Shown here: piece after piece, positions 24,198-31,113 of the stretch | Layout of the letters: the number at the start of each line of letters is the position of its first letter | Numbering within the stretch: the first letter of the stretch is position 1 | Virus record (IMG/VR): IMGVR_UViG_3300044640_002737 | Span: 186,001-250,000 of that record | Reading direction: 5' to 3' (one strand) | DNA: 64,000 nucleotides | From: a virus | Translations under genes and position numbers: made by a program | The notes under the pieces: generated by a model | What the model saw: only the letters and a program-made list of their open reading frames with translations | Databases searched by the model: none | Told to the model about the DNA's origin: nothing

Positions 24198-24419
24198 TTA
24201 TCTCAGTATTTTATCCTTTGGAAGCTCCAGGACAACATTTGGAAATTCTGAAAGTATCTCAAATGAATCCTCGTTACCGTTCAATCTAAAATAACCATAA
24301 AATCCATCCTCAGATTCGCCGAATTTATCATCGATTATTGTAACACCCATTATGGATATTATTTCACATACCTGTATGTGAATCTCAGGATTATCAGTCT
24401 TTATAATATATTCAATCAA
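24198..24419 (-). CDS. small ferredoxin-like-fold candidate, unknown function
   Basis: The 73 residues start from a TTG codon at 24419, 3 nt after the upstream stop. The alternation of strands and helices (IEYIIKTDNPEIHIQVCEIISIMG ... DGFYGYFRLNG) suggests a small alpha/beta fold. The function is unknown and the start codon is uncertain. Confidence 0.55.
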   Translation of the reverse strand: MIEYIIKTDNPEIHIQVCEIISIMGVTIIDDKFGESEDGFYGYFRLNGNEDSFEILSEFPNVVLELPKDKILR

Positions 24420-24422
24420 GGC

Positions 24423-24713
24423 CTAATTGTTTATTAAGATTGAATTGGTAACTATGTCGGAGTGTATAAGATAGTATTTATCATTATCTATATCCTTAAC
24501 CACCATGGTGCTAGTATCAGATGCACCAAGAATTTTTAGATTAAGACCTTCGTATGAAAATTCGGATCCTAAGTGATCAACATCTAAACTTGATCTTCTT
24601 ATAAACTTCATCTGATTTCTTCTAAACATCTTAACGTAATATTCAGCCATCGATTCCGTAGGTTCTTTAATTAGCTTAAAGTATGCTTTTGATGGGTTCA
24701 TTTCTTGACTCAT
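24423..24713 (-). CDS. small protein, unknown function
   Basis: The 96-residue protein has a helical N-terminus and a beta-rich C-terminus (LNLKILGASDTSTMVVKDIDNDKYYLIHSD). It is preceded by a 52-residue gene 3 nt away. No recognised motif. Confidence 0.65.
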   Translation of the reverse strand: MSQEMNPSKAYFKLIKEPTESMAEYYVKMFRRNQMKFIRRSSLDVDHLGSEFSYEGLNLKILGASDTSTMVVKDIDNDKYYLIHSDIVTNSILINN

Positions 24714-24716
24714 AAT

Positions 24717-24875
24717 CTATTTTTTATTAAGTGTTTCGGTAAAAATTAAAATTTCTTCTTCTGTTCTTTCCTCCTTTATGTAATCCATAAAAATTCTCAT
24801 TTTACTTCCATACTCATAATTATTTGGATAGGTTTTTTCTATAGCTCTTAAGCAATCTTTTATACACTTTTCCAT
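24717..24875 (-). CDS. 52-residue helical protein
   Basis: ATG at 24875 and TAG at 24717-24719 encode 52 residues (MEKCIKDCLRAIEKTYPNNY...). Two Cys four apart and charged helices are reminiscent of the YEKC small proteins nearby. It lies 1 nt from the hydroxymethylase-like gene and 3 nt from the next, so it fits the operon. The function is unknown. Confidence 0.6.
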   Translation of the reverse strand: MEKCIKDCLRAIEKTYPNNYEYGSKMRIFMDYIKEERTEEEILIFTETLNKK

Positions 24876-24876
24876 A

Positions 24877-25656
24877 TTATTTATTATTCATTTTTAAAAC
24901 TGTCTTCTCGCTATTAAAACAATGCAGGGAAGTTATGTGCATGGCGAAATATCCGGGTGTAACATTTCCCCACAGATCAGGATTTCTTTCCTTCAATATA
25001 TCAAGAATCCACATAAGCTTTCTGCAAGCCATATAAACGTCGTCTCTAAAATGCCTAATATAATCACAGGATCTTATATAATAAACCATATGGAAATGAT
25101 CCCCTCTCCTCATAAATTGATATCCTATGGTGCATGGTACCCTTTCCCCATGTACGGTTCCGGTATCTTCAGGGAACCAAATCGGTAAGAATGCTTGTCT
25201 AGTATAAGGTTCTTTTTCCAATAGATTAACAACGTCACCAAGATCGCCATACTTAAATCTGATACCCTCCAAATGTACTGAATCCCCGTCTGGCCCAGAA
25301 TTTTTCGGCCATATTCTTTCAGGATACGTATGAGAAAATTGTGTGTTTCCGCCGAACTGTTCATTATTCTTCTGAGAAAAGGGCCACCATTCATGAGAGG
25401 GTGGAGGATTTAACGGAAGACCACCTACTCTTTCCCTGAAATGGTCATCTGCCCAGGGAAGATTCGGTTTAACCTCGCTTACAAGTTCTTCCAGAGTATG
25501 AGGTATAAAAAATTGGAAAGAGTGATTCATCACCTCCCACATATCATCTGGCGAATCTATACCTTGCCATTTCTCTGTTTTTACTGTGTAGCCATAATCT
25601 TTCAATCGGTCCTTAGTCCATTTGATTGCTACCGAGGGTTTATAAAAAGTCTTCAT
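24877..25656 (-). CDS. thymidylate synthase homologue, probable dCMP hydroxymethylase
   Basis: This 259-residue protein keeps the thymidylate synthase framework. The catalytic Cys is in RVPCTIGYQF, and 20 residues on comes RSCD (phosphate-binding Arg), as in E. coli ThyA (Cys146/Arg166). Where ThyA has Asn177 (eight residues after the RSCD Asp) this protein has Asp (RSCDYIRHFRDD). An Asp there is the known determinant for dCMP in T4 dCMP hydroxymethylase. GYFAMHITSLH matches the THLYSNH block. It therefore probably makes 5-hydroxymethyl-dCMP for DNA. The ordinary ThyA at 12870 keeps Asn. Confidence 0.75.
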   Translation of the reverse strand: MKTFYKPSVAIKWTKDRLKDYGYTVKTEKWQGIDSPDDMWEVMNHSFQFFIPHTLEELVSEVKPNLPWADDHFRERVGGLPLNPPPSHEWWPFSQKNNEQFGGNTQFSHTYPERIWPKNSGPDGDSVHLEGIRFKYGDLGDVVNLLEKEPYTRQAFLPIWFPEDTGTVHGERVPCTIGYQFMRRGDHFHMVYYIRSCDYIRHFRDDVYMACRKLMWILDILKERNPDLWGNVTPGYFAMHITSLHCFNSEKTVLKMNNK

Positions 25657-25726
25657 TTATTTGGTTTATTAATTCTATCACATTTGGTTGATTATATTTC
25701 ATAAACAAATAAAAAAAATGTAATTT

Positions 25727-26383
25727 TTATAAATCTATTACGATGGGATGGTTTAACGGGTCATATCTAAGCGTTACAAAGCTCGCATTAACATAATGAA
25801 CATCATTTATATTATCAGTACCGAAAGCCTCGTGTATATGCCCAAAAGCGCTAATTTTAAGGTCTTTCAGAGTTTCTATTTTGCTTCTCAATAATGGGCA
25901 GCCAACATGCATTCTCTCCCTATATGTAACATCGAGAATACCGAATGGTGGGCCATGAGTTATTAGAACGTTTGTGTCTTCAGGTATAAGATCCCAATGA
26001 TTCTGTATATCCTCTCTTCTATTAAATGCCCAGTCATAAAACCAAGGGGTTACTGGGCTTCCCCAGAATTTAACGCCTTCTATTTCTACACCACTGTCCT
26101 CCAAGTAAATTATTGATTTTCCGTATTCATCCAGTAGATTTTTGGCTGCATCTGGATTTTTCTCAAAAAGAAAATCATGGTTACCCGCGATCATTATCTT
26201 ATTTTTAAAAGGTAATGAATCATACCAGATAAAAAAATCCTCAACTTCATATCCTCTACCTCTTGATGAGATATCACCACAGTGTACTAGTATGCTGTTA
26301 TTGTCCTCCAAATATAATGAGTCCAAGTGTGAATCGAGCTCATGATGTTGGGTGTGTGTATCTGATATAAAAATTATTCTCAT
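25727..26383 (-). CDS. calcineurin-like metallophosphoesterase
   Basis: In this 218-residue protein all core metal-binding motifs are present: SDTHTQ (D8, H10), HCGDIS (D37), AGNHD (N68, H69), LITHGPP and FGHIHEAFG. The compact single domain is typical of bacterial and phage phosphodiesterases acting on nucleotides or small phosphodiesters. Its start overlaps the end of mgsA by 4 nt, so the two are translationally coupled and probably act in the same early programme. Confidence 0.88.
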   Translation of the reverse strand: MRIIFISDTHTQHHELDSHLDSLYLEDNNSILVHCGDISSRGRGYEVEDFFIWYDSLPFKNKIMIAGNHDFLFEKNPDAAKNLLDEYGKSIIYLEDSGVEIEGVKFWGSPVTPWFYDWAFNRREDIQNHWDLIPEDTNVLITHGPPFGILDVTYRERMHVGCPLLRSKIETLKDLKISAFGHIHEAFGTDNINDVHYVNASFVTLRYDPLNHPIVIDL

Positions 26384-26757
26384 TCCTGCGATTTGTTATT
26401 TTTGATTGATCTTATTAGAAGATCAGCAGTGGAGTAGTTTGTAGCAATCGGTATATTATACACATTACACAATCTTAATAACATTTGTACGTCAACTTCA
26501 TGTGCATGGGATGTTAATGGATCTATGAAAAATAATATCATATCGATCTTTCCCTCCACAAGTTCAGCTGCAATTTGTGCATCACCTCCTTGAGGTCCTG
26601 ATTTTTTTAGATCTACATCTAAACCCGCATGTTCTATGTGTGTTCCTGTAGTTCCAGTTGCTACAATTTCAATTTTTGAAAAGAAATCCAGTCGCTTCAT
26701 TACGAATGCAACCATATCTGCCTTCTTGTTATCGTGTGCTATTACCGCTATTCTCAT
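26380..26757 (-). CDS. mgsA: methylglyoxal synthase
   Basis: This 125-residue enzyme is predicted to convert dihydroxyacetone phosphate to methylglyoxal and phosphate. The family blocks are intact: AHDNKK (H8, K12), ATGTTGTHIE (phosphate-binding Thr), SGPQGGDAQIA with the catalytic base Asp59 (E. coli Asp71), FFIDPL (Asp79 / Asp91), HAHEVD (His86 / His98; Asp89 / Asp101) and PIATNYSTADLLIRS. The C-terminus is shorter than in E. coli (152 residues). It is the second gene after an early promoter, so it may bypass lower glycolysis or poison the host early in infection. Confidence 0.93.
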   Translation of the reverse strand: MRIAVIAHDNKKADMVAFVMKRLDFFSKIEIVATGTTGTHIEHAGLDVDLKKSGPQGGDAQIAAELVEGKIDMILFFIDPLTSHAHEVDVQMLLRLCNVYNIPIATNYSTADLLIRSIKNNKSQE

Positions 26758-26773
26758 TCACTGCTTTTTATTT

Positions 26774-27226
26774 TTATTCTTCTACCGGCATTCCGACCAT
26801 TATCTCACTATTTTCCTTAATCGATGAATAAACCTCATTAAGAAATATGTTCTCATTAAAGATAGATGCAGATTCCAGTTTTATCATATCCTCCTCGATT
26901 CTGGAAAATGCAAGACCCATCAGCTCATCCGAAACACTGCTTCTAAGATCACTATTGAAAAAGAAATGATGATTCGTTATCCTAATGGATTCTGAATCCA
27001 TTGATATAATATATCTCCGATCCTTCGTATGCAGAAAAAATCTAGAACTCTTAGGTGAATAATATACCCTACTATCGGGTACATTAATGACTGATCTAAC
27101 AATTCTGATAATCATTCTCTCGTTCTTGCTTCTCCTATGCTTAATCTCCGAGGATCTCCCAGTGGCTATTCTAGAGAATCTAACGAAATTTAGACTCATT
27201 CTTTTCTTCAATCTTCTAAGGTTCAT
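26774..27226 (-). CDS. basic early protein, unknown function
   Basis: The N-terminal ~50 residues of this 150-residue protein are very Arg-rich (MNLRRLKKRMSLNFVRFSRIA...), suggesting nucleic-acid or ribosome binding. The middle is beta-rich (RRYIISMDSESIRITNHHFFF) and the C-terminus acidic. It is the first gene behind the early promoter at 27247-27278, followed by mgsA 16 nt later. Confidence 0.7.
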   Translation of the reverse strand: MNLRRLKKRMSLNFVRFSRIATGRSSEIKHRRSKNERMIIRIVRSVINVPDSRVYYSPKSSRFFLHTKDRRYIISMDSESIRITNHHFFFNSDLRSSVSDELMGLAFSRIEEDMIKLESASIFNENIFLNEVYSSIKENSEIMVGMPVEE

Positions 27227-27246
27227 ATCTTTTTTTTTAATTTATA

Positions 27247-27278
27247 CAAAGTTAAGTAAAAATTACGGGACAAAAAAA
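27247..27278 (-). promoter_or_regulatory. early promoter, Bacteroidota type
   Basis: Minus-strand TTTTTTTG (27278-27271), 16 nt beginning TCCCG, then TAACTTTG (27254-27247). It sits just after a terminator and drives the basic-protein, mgsA, metallophosphoesterase string. Confidence 0.78.
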
Positions 27279-27284
27279 TAAAAT

Positions 27285-27318
27285 CAAAAAAAATCCCAAT
27301 CTGAGAAGATTGGGATTT
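27285..27318 (-). terminator. intrinsic terminator
   Basis: A perfect 12-bp stem (27291-27302 with 27307-27318), GAGA loop and, on the minus strand, a T-run. It insulates the gene ending at 27337 from the early promoter immediately downstream. Confidence 0.92.
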
Positions 27319-27336
27319 GAATGCTGTATATTTATA

Positions 27337-27684
27337 TTAGCTTAATAATAGATCGTTACCTTTATCTTTTTTAGGTTTTCTACCTCTTTTAGCTCCTGGT
27401 TTTGGTTTATTGTCAGTGATCGGAAATTCAGGTTTAGATGCCTTCGCTTTAGGTGTTTTTTTCTTCGGCTTTACTTTTTCTGAGTTCTTATCGATAGTTC
27501 CGATATAACCTTTTCCGCCCGATCCTGAAGTTGCTCCAGATGAATTAACATTAGATGATGTTTTTTTAGTTCTGATAGAGGTATCAATTTTTTGATCTTC
27601 TTTCTTTTCTTTCCAATTTGTAGCAAAAATAGCTATAACAAATAATAAGATAACTCCAAAGATTGAGATAATAATGTTTTCCAT
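27337..27684 (-). CDS. one-TM protein with basic cytoplasmic tail
   Basis: 115 residues are read from the ATG at 27684 (MENIIISIFGVILLFVIAIFA), a TM anchor. An upstream ATG at 27732 would overlap the GATATATA element, so I prefer the shorter form. A Ser/Gly linker and a Lys/Pro-rich tail with GAKRGRKPKKDKG, an AT-hook-like GRKPKK, follow. It may tether nucleic acid to the membrane. The function is unknown. Confidence 0.7.
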   Translation of the reverse strand: MENIIISIFGVILLFVIAIFATNWKEKKEDQKIDTSIRTKKTSSNVNSSGATSGSGGKGYIGTIDKNSEKVKPKKKTPKAKASKPEFPITDNKPKPGAKRGRKPKKDKGNDLLLS

Positions 27685-27704
27685 GTATAAATTTATTTTA
27701 AAAT

Positions 27705-27712
27705 TATATATC
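27705..27712 (-). promoter_or_regulatory. GATATATA element
   Basis: An exact octamer 20 nt upstream of the one-TM basic-tail gene. Confidence 0.55.
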
Positions 27713-27764
27713 TTTATAAAATAAAGTTTCAATAAAAAAGCCTATTCTCATCGAAAATAGGACA

Positions 27765-28607
27765 TTATTCCAGCCCTTCTATATTAACATGTCTCCAAGT
27801 ATCTCCACGTTTTATTTTTCTGATCGTTGTTACCGATGTTTGGAAATTCTTAGCTATTTCAGATACCATAATATTATCGGATAGCATAGTTTTTATTTCG
27901 CTAATCTGGGATTCTGTTAATTTAACAGTTAATCCAGCTGAACTTGGGAATCTCCCGCTTTCCCATCCCAGAACTATATAATTTTCATATTCGGATGCAT
28001 CTATCTTTATGCATTCCATAGTTTCTGAATTTTTTATCCATTTTTTTCCAAACTGGGAATTTTTATCACCGGATCCATGAAATTTCTTTGCTTCCTTCAT
28101 TTTTAAAATCGTTTCGGGTGTATGCGTTCGGTCTTTAAAAGTGTCCAGTCTGTATGTACCATTTTCATAGAGTTCTTTGGCTTTAGCAACTGCCTTTTTT
28201 CTTCCCTCTTTTGTACACTCGATGAATCTATTCATATAGACATCATCCTTTAATTTCTCGACGAATGCTTTATTTCCAGCCTGGCAAAAATCCTTCAGAT
28301 GTTTTTCGTTTATTATTCCTCCTCCACCTCCTGGTTGTAAATTCATACACATCGGATCATTCAATAGATCTTCATTAACTAATACAATCTCTCTGTTTCT
28401 TAATGATTCCCTGTCATTGAAATATTCCAAAATCTCCTTAGTGTGTGCTTCCTTGCCATGTCTTCTTATCGAATTTCTTATTCTTTTTCCTCCGCCCATA
28501 TAACCATCATTTAGTTTATCGGTTGAGTGCATTCCAATATAATATCTTTTGGTTCTGGTGCAAGTTATTTTGTAGATGTAGTGGTATTTATGTTCCTTTC
28601 TTGCCAT
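27765..28607 (-). CDS. GIY-YIG homing endonuclease
   Basis: The N-terminal GIY-YIG domain of this 280-residue protein reads YHYIYKITCTRTKRYYIGMHS with catalytic Tyr residues. Arg and Glu of the fold lie in IRNSIRRHGKEAH and SLRNREIVLVNEDLL. Next come a NUMOD-like DNA-binding region (HTPETILKMKEAK and GKKWIKNSETMECIKI) and a C-terminal HTH (MVSEIAKNFQTSVTTIRKIKRGDTW). This is the usual layout of free-standing phage homing nucleases. It lies directly downstream of the tmRNA gene, so that locus may be its insertion target. Confidence 0.92.
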   Translation of the reverse strand: MARKEHKYHYIYKITCTRTKRYYIGMHSTDKLNDGYMGGGKRIRNSIRRHGKEAHTKEILEYFNDRESLRNREIVLVNEDLLNDPMCMNLQPGGGGGIINEKHLKDFCQAGNKAFVEKLKDDVYMNRFIECTKEGRKKAVAKAKELYENGTYRLDTFKDRTHTPETILKMKEAKKFHGSGDKNSQFGKKWIKNSETMECIKIDASEYENYIVLGWESGRFPSSAGLTVKLTESQISEIKTMLSDNIMVSEIAKNFQTSVTTIRKIKRGDTWRHVNIEGLE

Positions 28608-28613
28608 TTCTAT

Positions 28614-28646
28614 ACTTTAGTTTAGATTATATATCCAAACTAAAGT
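28614..28646. repeat. inverted repeat around a GATATATA element
   Basis: ACTTTAGTTT (28614-28623) and its exact complement (28637-28646) flank the octamer at 28628-28635. It sits between the tmRNA 3' end and the homing-endonuclease start codon. Confidence 0.6.
28628..28635 (-). promoter_or_regulatory. GATATATA element
   Basis: An exact octamer 20 nt upstream of the homing-endonuclease gene, inside a palindrome. Confidence 0.5.
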
Positions 28647-28661
28647 ACAAAATCGCGTCAG

Positions 28662-29118
28662 TGGAGCTGTAGGGAATCGAACCCTAGTCTTGCTCAGTTA
28701 ACCCTAAGGACTCATTCACAGGCTTAGTTTATTTTTCTAAATAAACAAAATTTACGATTCCCTTATTAAATGGTTCGGTTTATCGTGAACTAATCTTCCA
28801 TTTGAATCACATTAACAGCGCTCCTTAGATTTCTCCGTGGACTGTCGCTTTCGCTCAGGGTTACTGATGCTCATCGATTTGTGGTACTATTAACCCTTTT
28901 TCCCGCTTTCAGATTTCTGTTCCTAGGTAACTGAGACCCGACAATTAAGCCGCTACTGCGAACTCAACTTGAGATACGGGAGCACCAAACGAGTTGATCG
29001 CTTCCCAAACATTTGTTTTGCCGTTTAAAGCTTTGTATAGGTTATTAAAGAGTTTCCGATACTAACTCTGCCTGCGTCTCAAAGAACTAATGCTGCCAAT
29101 CAATACCTGGTCAGCCCC
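28662..29118 (-). ncRNA. ssrA: transfer-messenger RNA (tmRNA)
   Basis: The 457-nt RNA rescues stalled ribosomes. Its 5' end GGGGCTG (from 29118) pairs with CAGCTCC near the 3' end (28669-28663) to form the acceptor stem, followed by A; CCA is not encoded. The T-arm TAGGG-TTCGATT-CCCTA (28686-28670) is intact and is preceded by the conserved AACTAAGCCTGT segment. The tag reading frame ends ...EFAVAA-stop at 28945. This explains the ~600-nt stretch without protein genes. tmRNA is rare in phages; because the host has its own, this copy probably changes the tag or boosts rescue. Confidence 0.93.
28945..29022 (-). other. tmRNA tag-peptide reading frame
   Basis: In frame with the TAA at 28945-28947 the tmRNA encodes about 25 codons from GGC at 29022: GKTNVWEAIN ... 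VEFAVAA. The AVAA end resembles the ALAA-type degradation signals of bacterial tags, but the tag is much longer than the 10 residues of E. coli. The resume codon is inferred, so the exact N-terminus is uncertain. Confidence 0.75.
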
Positions 29119-29205
29119 ATATATTATTTAAAGTACTTGAATCTCTAAATGTTTCACTTCACAAAAATAAATATTTATTGCGAATATTGTTTGATTGGAA
29201 GTTAA

Positions 29206-30126
29206 CTATTTATCCAAAGTTAATTCAGTATTTAGAGAAACCGAATTAACTATATGCTTACTTAGTTGAGGTGCTGTCGAAATAAGATTACCAAAAAAGC
29301 TTTCCGCTTCCTCATCGTTACCATTTAGATTGCTTTTATATCCCCAAACATGCAAAAATCCTTTCTCGCCAATCTCAGCTAAATCTGAATTAATGAAGGA
29401 ATCAACTCCGTGCATATAGTTGGTTGGTATATACTCTCCTTTTATTAGAGTACCGACTTTCAAATTCTTTATTTTACAGAATTCATACACGAATCTCTGT
29501 TCAGCTAAAAGTATATACGGTACTTTTTCAAATGCTGGATTAACTGAGCTAACACCATACATAAAATCTAGAGCTGCATTTGCGTATTCCTTTGCTAATA
29601 TAAGATCCTTAATATGGAAAATACATGTATTGAAAGCTTTTTCACCCCATTCAAAAGAATATCTTTCTTTAAAAAATCCATCAGTATCAAGATATTCAGG
29701 ATCCGGATAAAATTTAATATCTCCGGGAATAATACCCTCATAATGTGTGAAAAATGCATCATAAGCGGAAAGATCTACTTCAAAACGAATTTCTGCATCC
29801 AAATCCATCATTACAAACGGCGAATCGCAATTTTTCATTGCTATAAATTTAGCACCAGCCCAAAATATATTCGGATCGAAACCTATATCAGTAAGAGGTA
29901 ATATCGGATAAACTTTATCGAAGTGGTCAAGAAGTCCTATCTTATCGTAATACGCATATGTTATTTCGTCACAATATAAAACAGGAGACCAGGAATTTGC
30001 TTCCCTAGCAAAATATGTACTTCTAATTATTAATGCAATCTCCCATGGTTTTTTAACCGGTGAAGATGCTCCTCTGAATTTTCTGGGTGCATGCCAATCC
30101 ACATACACTGCCTCAATTTTATTCAT
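29206..30126 (-). CDS. putative GT-A glycosyltransferase
   Basis: A nucleotide-sugar-transferase-like fold runs through this 306-residue protein. Strands and helices lead to a DxD-type motif in VMMDLDAEI (about residues 105-113), with later conserved-looking aromatic blocks (ERYSFEWGEKAFNTC, LAEQRFVYEFCKIKN, YMHG). The pattern resembles DUF6734-type glycosyltransferases. The acceptor is unknown: host surface glycan, virion protein, or hydroxymethylated DNA given the hydroxymethylase-like gene at 24.9 kb. No signal peptide or TM. Confidence 0.65.
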   Translation of the reverse strand: MNKIEAVYVDWHAPRKFRGASSPVKKPWEIALIIRSTYFAREANSWSPVLYCDEITYAYYDKIGLLDHFDKVYPILPLTDIGFDPNIFWAGAKFIAMKNCDSPFVMMDLDAEIRFEVDLSAYDAFFTHYEGIIPGDIKFYPDPEYLDTDGFFKERYSFEWGEKAFNTCIFHIKDLILAKEYANAALDFMYGVSSVNPAFEKVPYILLAEQRFVYEFCKIKNLKVGTLIKGEYIPTNYMHGVDSFINSDLAEIGEKGFLHVWGYKSNLNGNDEEAESFFGNLISTAPQLSKHIVNSVSLNTELTLDK

Positions 30127-30182
30127 TAAAAATATTTAATAATTATACATAAAAAAATGCAATTATTTCAATAAAAATATAA

Positions 30183-30503
30183 TTAATATTGGAATCTCTG
30201 AACCTGGTCTATGTTCGTATATTGAAATTCTATTCCGGGAGCCATTATAACTGATATGCCATCGGAGAGATCATATAGGCTTTCAAGGTAACTCTGGACA
30301 GCATCATGCTTACTCTTATCTATGCCTAATTGTGCTATTGCATCATTAGTTATATCGTCTATGGAATCGATAAAACTACCACTATCATGGAAATTAAAGT
30401 ATTTCTCATATTTAGTGATCCAATCTCTAAGCATTGCTTTCTGAGCTTCGTCTAATTCAAGATCATTCTCTAAAAAATCTTCAAATTCTAGTATTTTTTT
30501 CAT
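30183..30503 (-). CDS. small protein with capsid-targeting-like leader
   Basis: The 106-residue protein opens with MKKILEFEDFLENDLELDEA, with F7 and F10 spaced as in other leaders of this phage and an L-D-E site at 17-19. The rest is a helical acidic domain without known motifs. It is probably an internal head protein. It is divergent from the acidic plus-strand gene at 30538. Confidence 0.7.
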   Translation of the reverse strand: MKKILEFEDFLENDLELDEAQKAMLRDWITKYEKYFNFHDSGSFIDSIDDITNDAIAQLGIDKSKHDAVQSYLESLYDLSDGISVIMAPGIEFQYTNIDQVQRFQY

Positions 30504-30505
30504 GT

Positions 30506-30513
30506 GATATATA
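30506..30513 (+). promoter_or_regulatory. GATATATA element
   Basis: An exact octamer 24 nt upstream of the acidic plus-strand gene, within the 34-nt divergent gap. Confidence 0.5.
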
Positions 30514-30537
30514 TTTAACTAATTTTAAAATTTAAAA

Positions 30538-30879
30538 ATGGAAACAGAATTTAATCCACAAGAATCTGAATCGCAGGAAACAGAGAACAGATTAAACCAA
30601 GAGGAAGGCCAATTAGATGGCGCTGGCTCATGGGACAACGAAGAATCATTTGATGACACAGATCCTTTAGAAGATAACGAAGAGGCTGAAGTTACATCTG
30701 ATGATGATTCTGATTATACCTCGAACGATGAGGAATCATATGATTCTTCCGAAGAGGATTCAGATTTTACATCTGATGATTCTGAAGAAGACACAGAAGA
30801 TGATTCCGATGATCAAAAAAATACTCCATCCGTTGATTCGAATAGAGTATTATCATTTGAGGATTTCTTTAGAAATTAA
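30538..30879 (+). CDS. highly acidic protein with leader-like C-terminus
   Basis: The 113 residues are dominated by Asp, Glu and Ser, probably disordered. The last eleven residues, NRVLSFEDFF then RN, reproduce the F-x-x-F core of the leader found at the N-terminus of other proteins here. A plus-strand gene, its last bases overlap the convergent gene ending at 30876. It may be a DNA-mimic or head-internal protein. Confidence 0.65.
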   Translation: METEFNPQESESQETENRLNQEEGQLDGAGSWDNEESFDDTDPLEDNEEAEVTSDDDSDYTSNDEESYDSSEEDSDFTSDDSEEDTEDDSDDQKNTPSVDSNRVLSFEDFFRN

Positions 30880-31103
30880 TCAGAGGTAGTTTTACCAAGA
30901 TTTCTTCTAATAAGTATTCTTACATAATGAGAAATTGATACAGGTGCTTCACCTTTTGCCAATGCTTCTTTCGAGATTTTTCTACTTAAATCGGTTAGAT
31001 CCTCTTTGGAAAGAAGTACCTGTATTTTTTCAGTTTTTTCGTCCTGAGAAGACTCGTGCATAGGTTGTATATCAACACTACCAAACTCTTTTAAATTTTC
31101 CAT
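30876..31103 (-). CDS. possible ribbon-helix-helix regulator
   Basis: In this 75-residue protein residues 26-70 read KIQVLLSKEDLTDLSRKISKEAL then SISHYVRILIRRNLGK. A strand followed by two helices is the ribbon-helix-helix pattern of small phage repressors. The N-terminus (MENLKEFGSVDIQPMHE-S) weakly resembles the capsid leader. Both readings are tentative. Confidence 0.55.
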   Translation of the reverse strand: MENLKEFGSVDIQPMHESSQDEKTEKIQVLLSKEDLTDLSRKISKEALAKGEAPVSISHYVRILIRRNLGKTTSD

Positions 31104-31113
31104 TTATATTATA

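Noticed and set aside
25125-25394. Minus-strand ORF within the hydroxymethylase-like gene
   Set aside because: It is an overlapping frame of the thymidylate-synthase homologue, whose motifs are intact through this region.
29162-29169. TATTTTTG upstream of the tmRNA as an early promoter
   Set aside because: The T-run and CCG part of the architecture are absent and the distance to the mature 5' end is 44 nt; possible but not supported.
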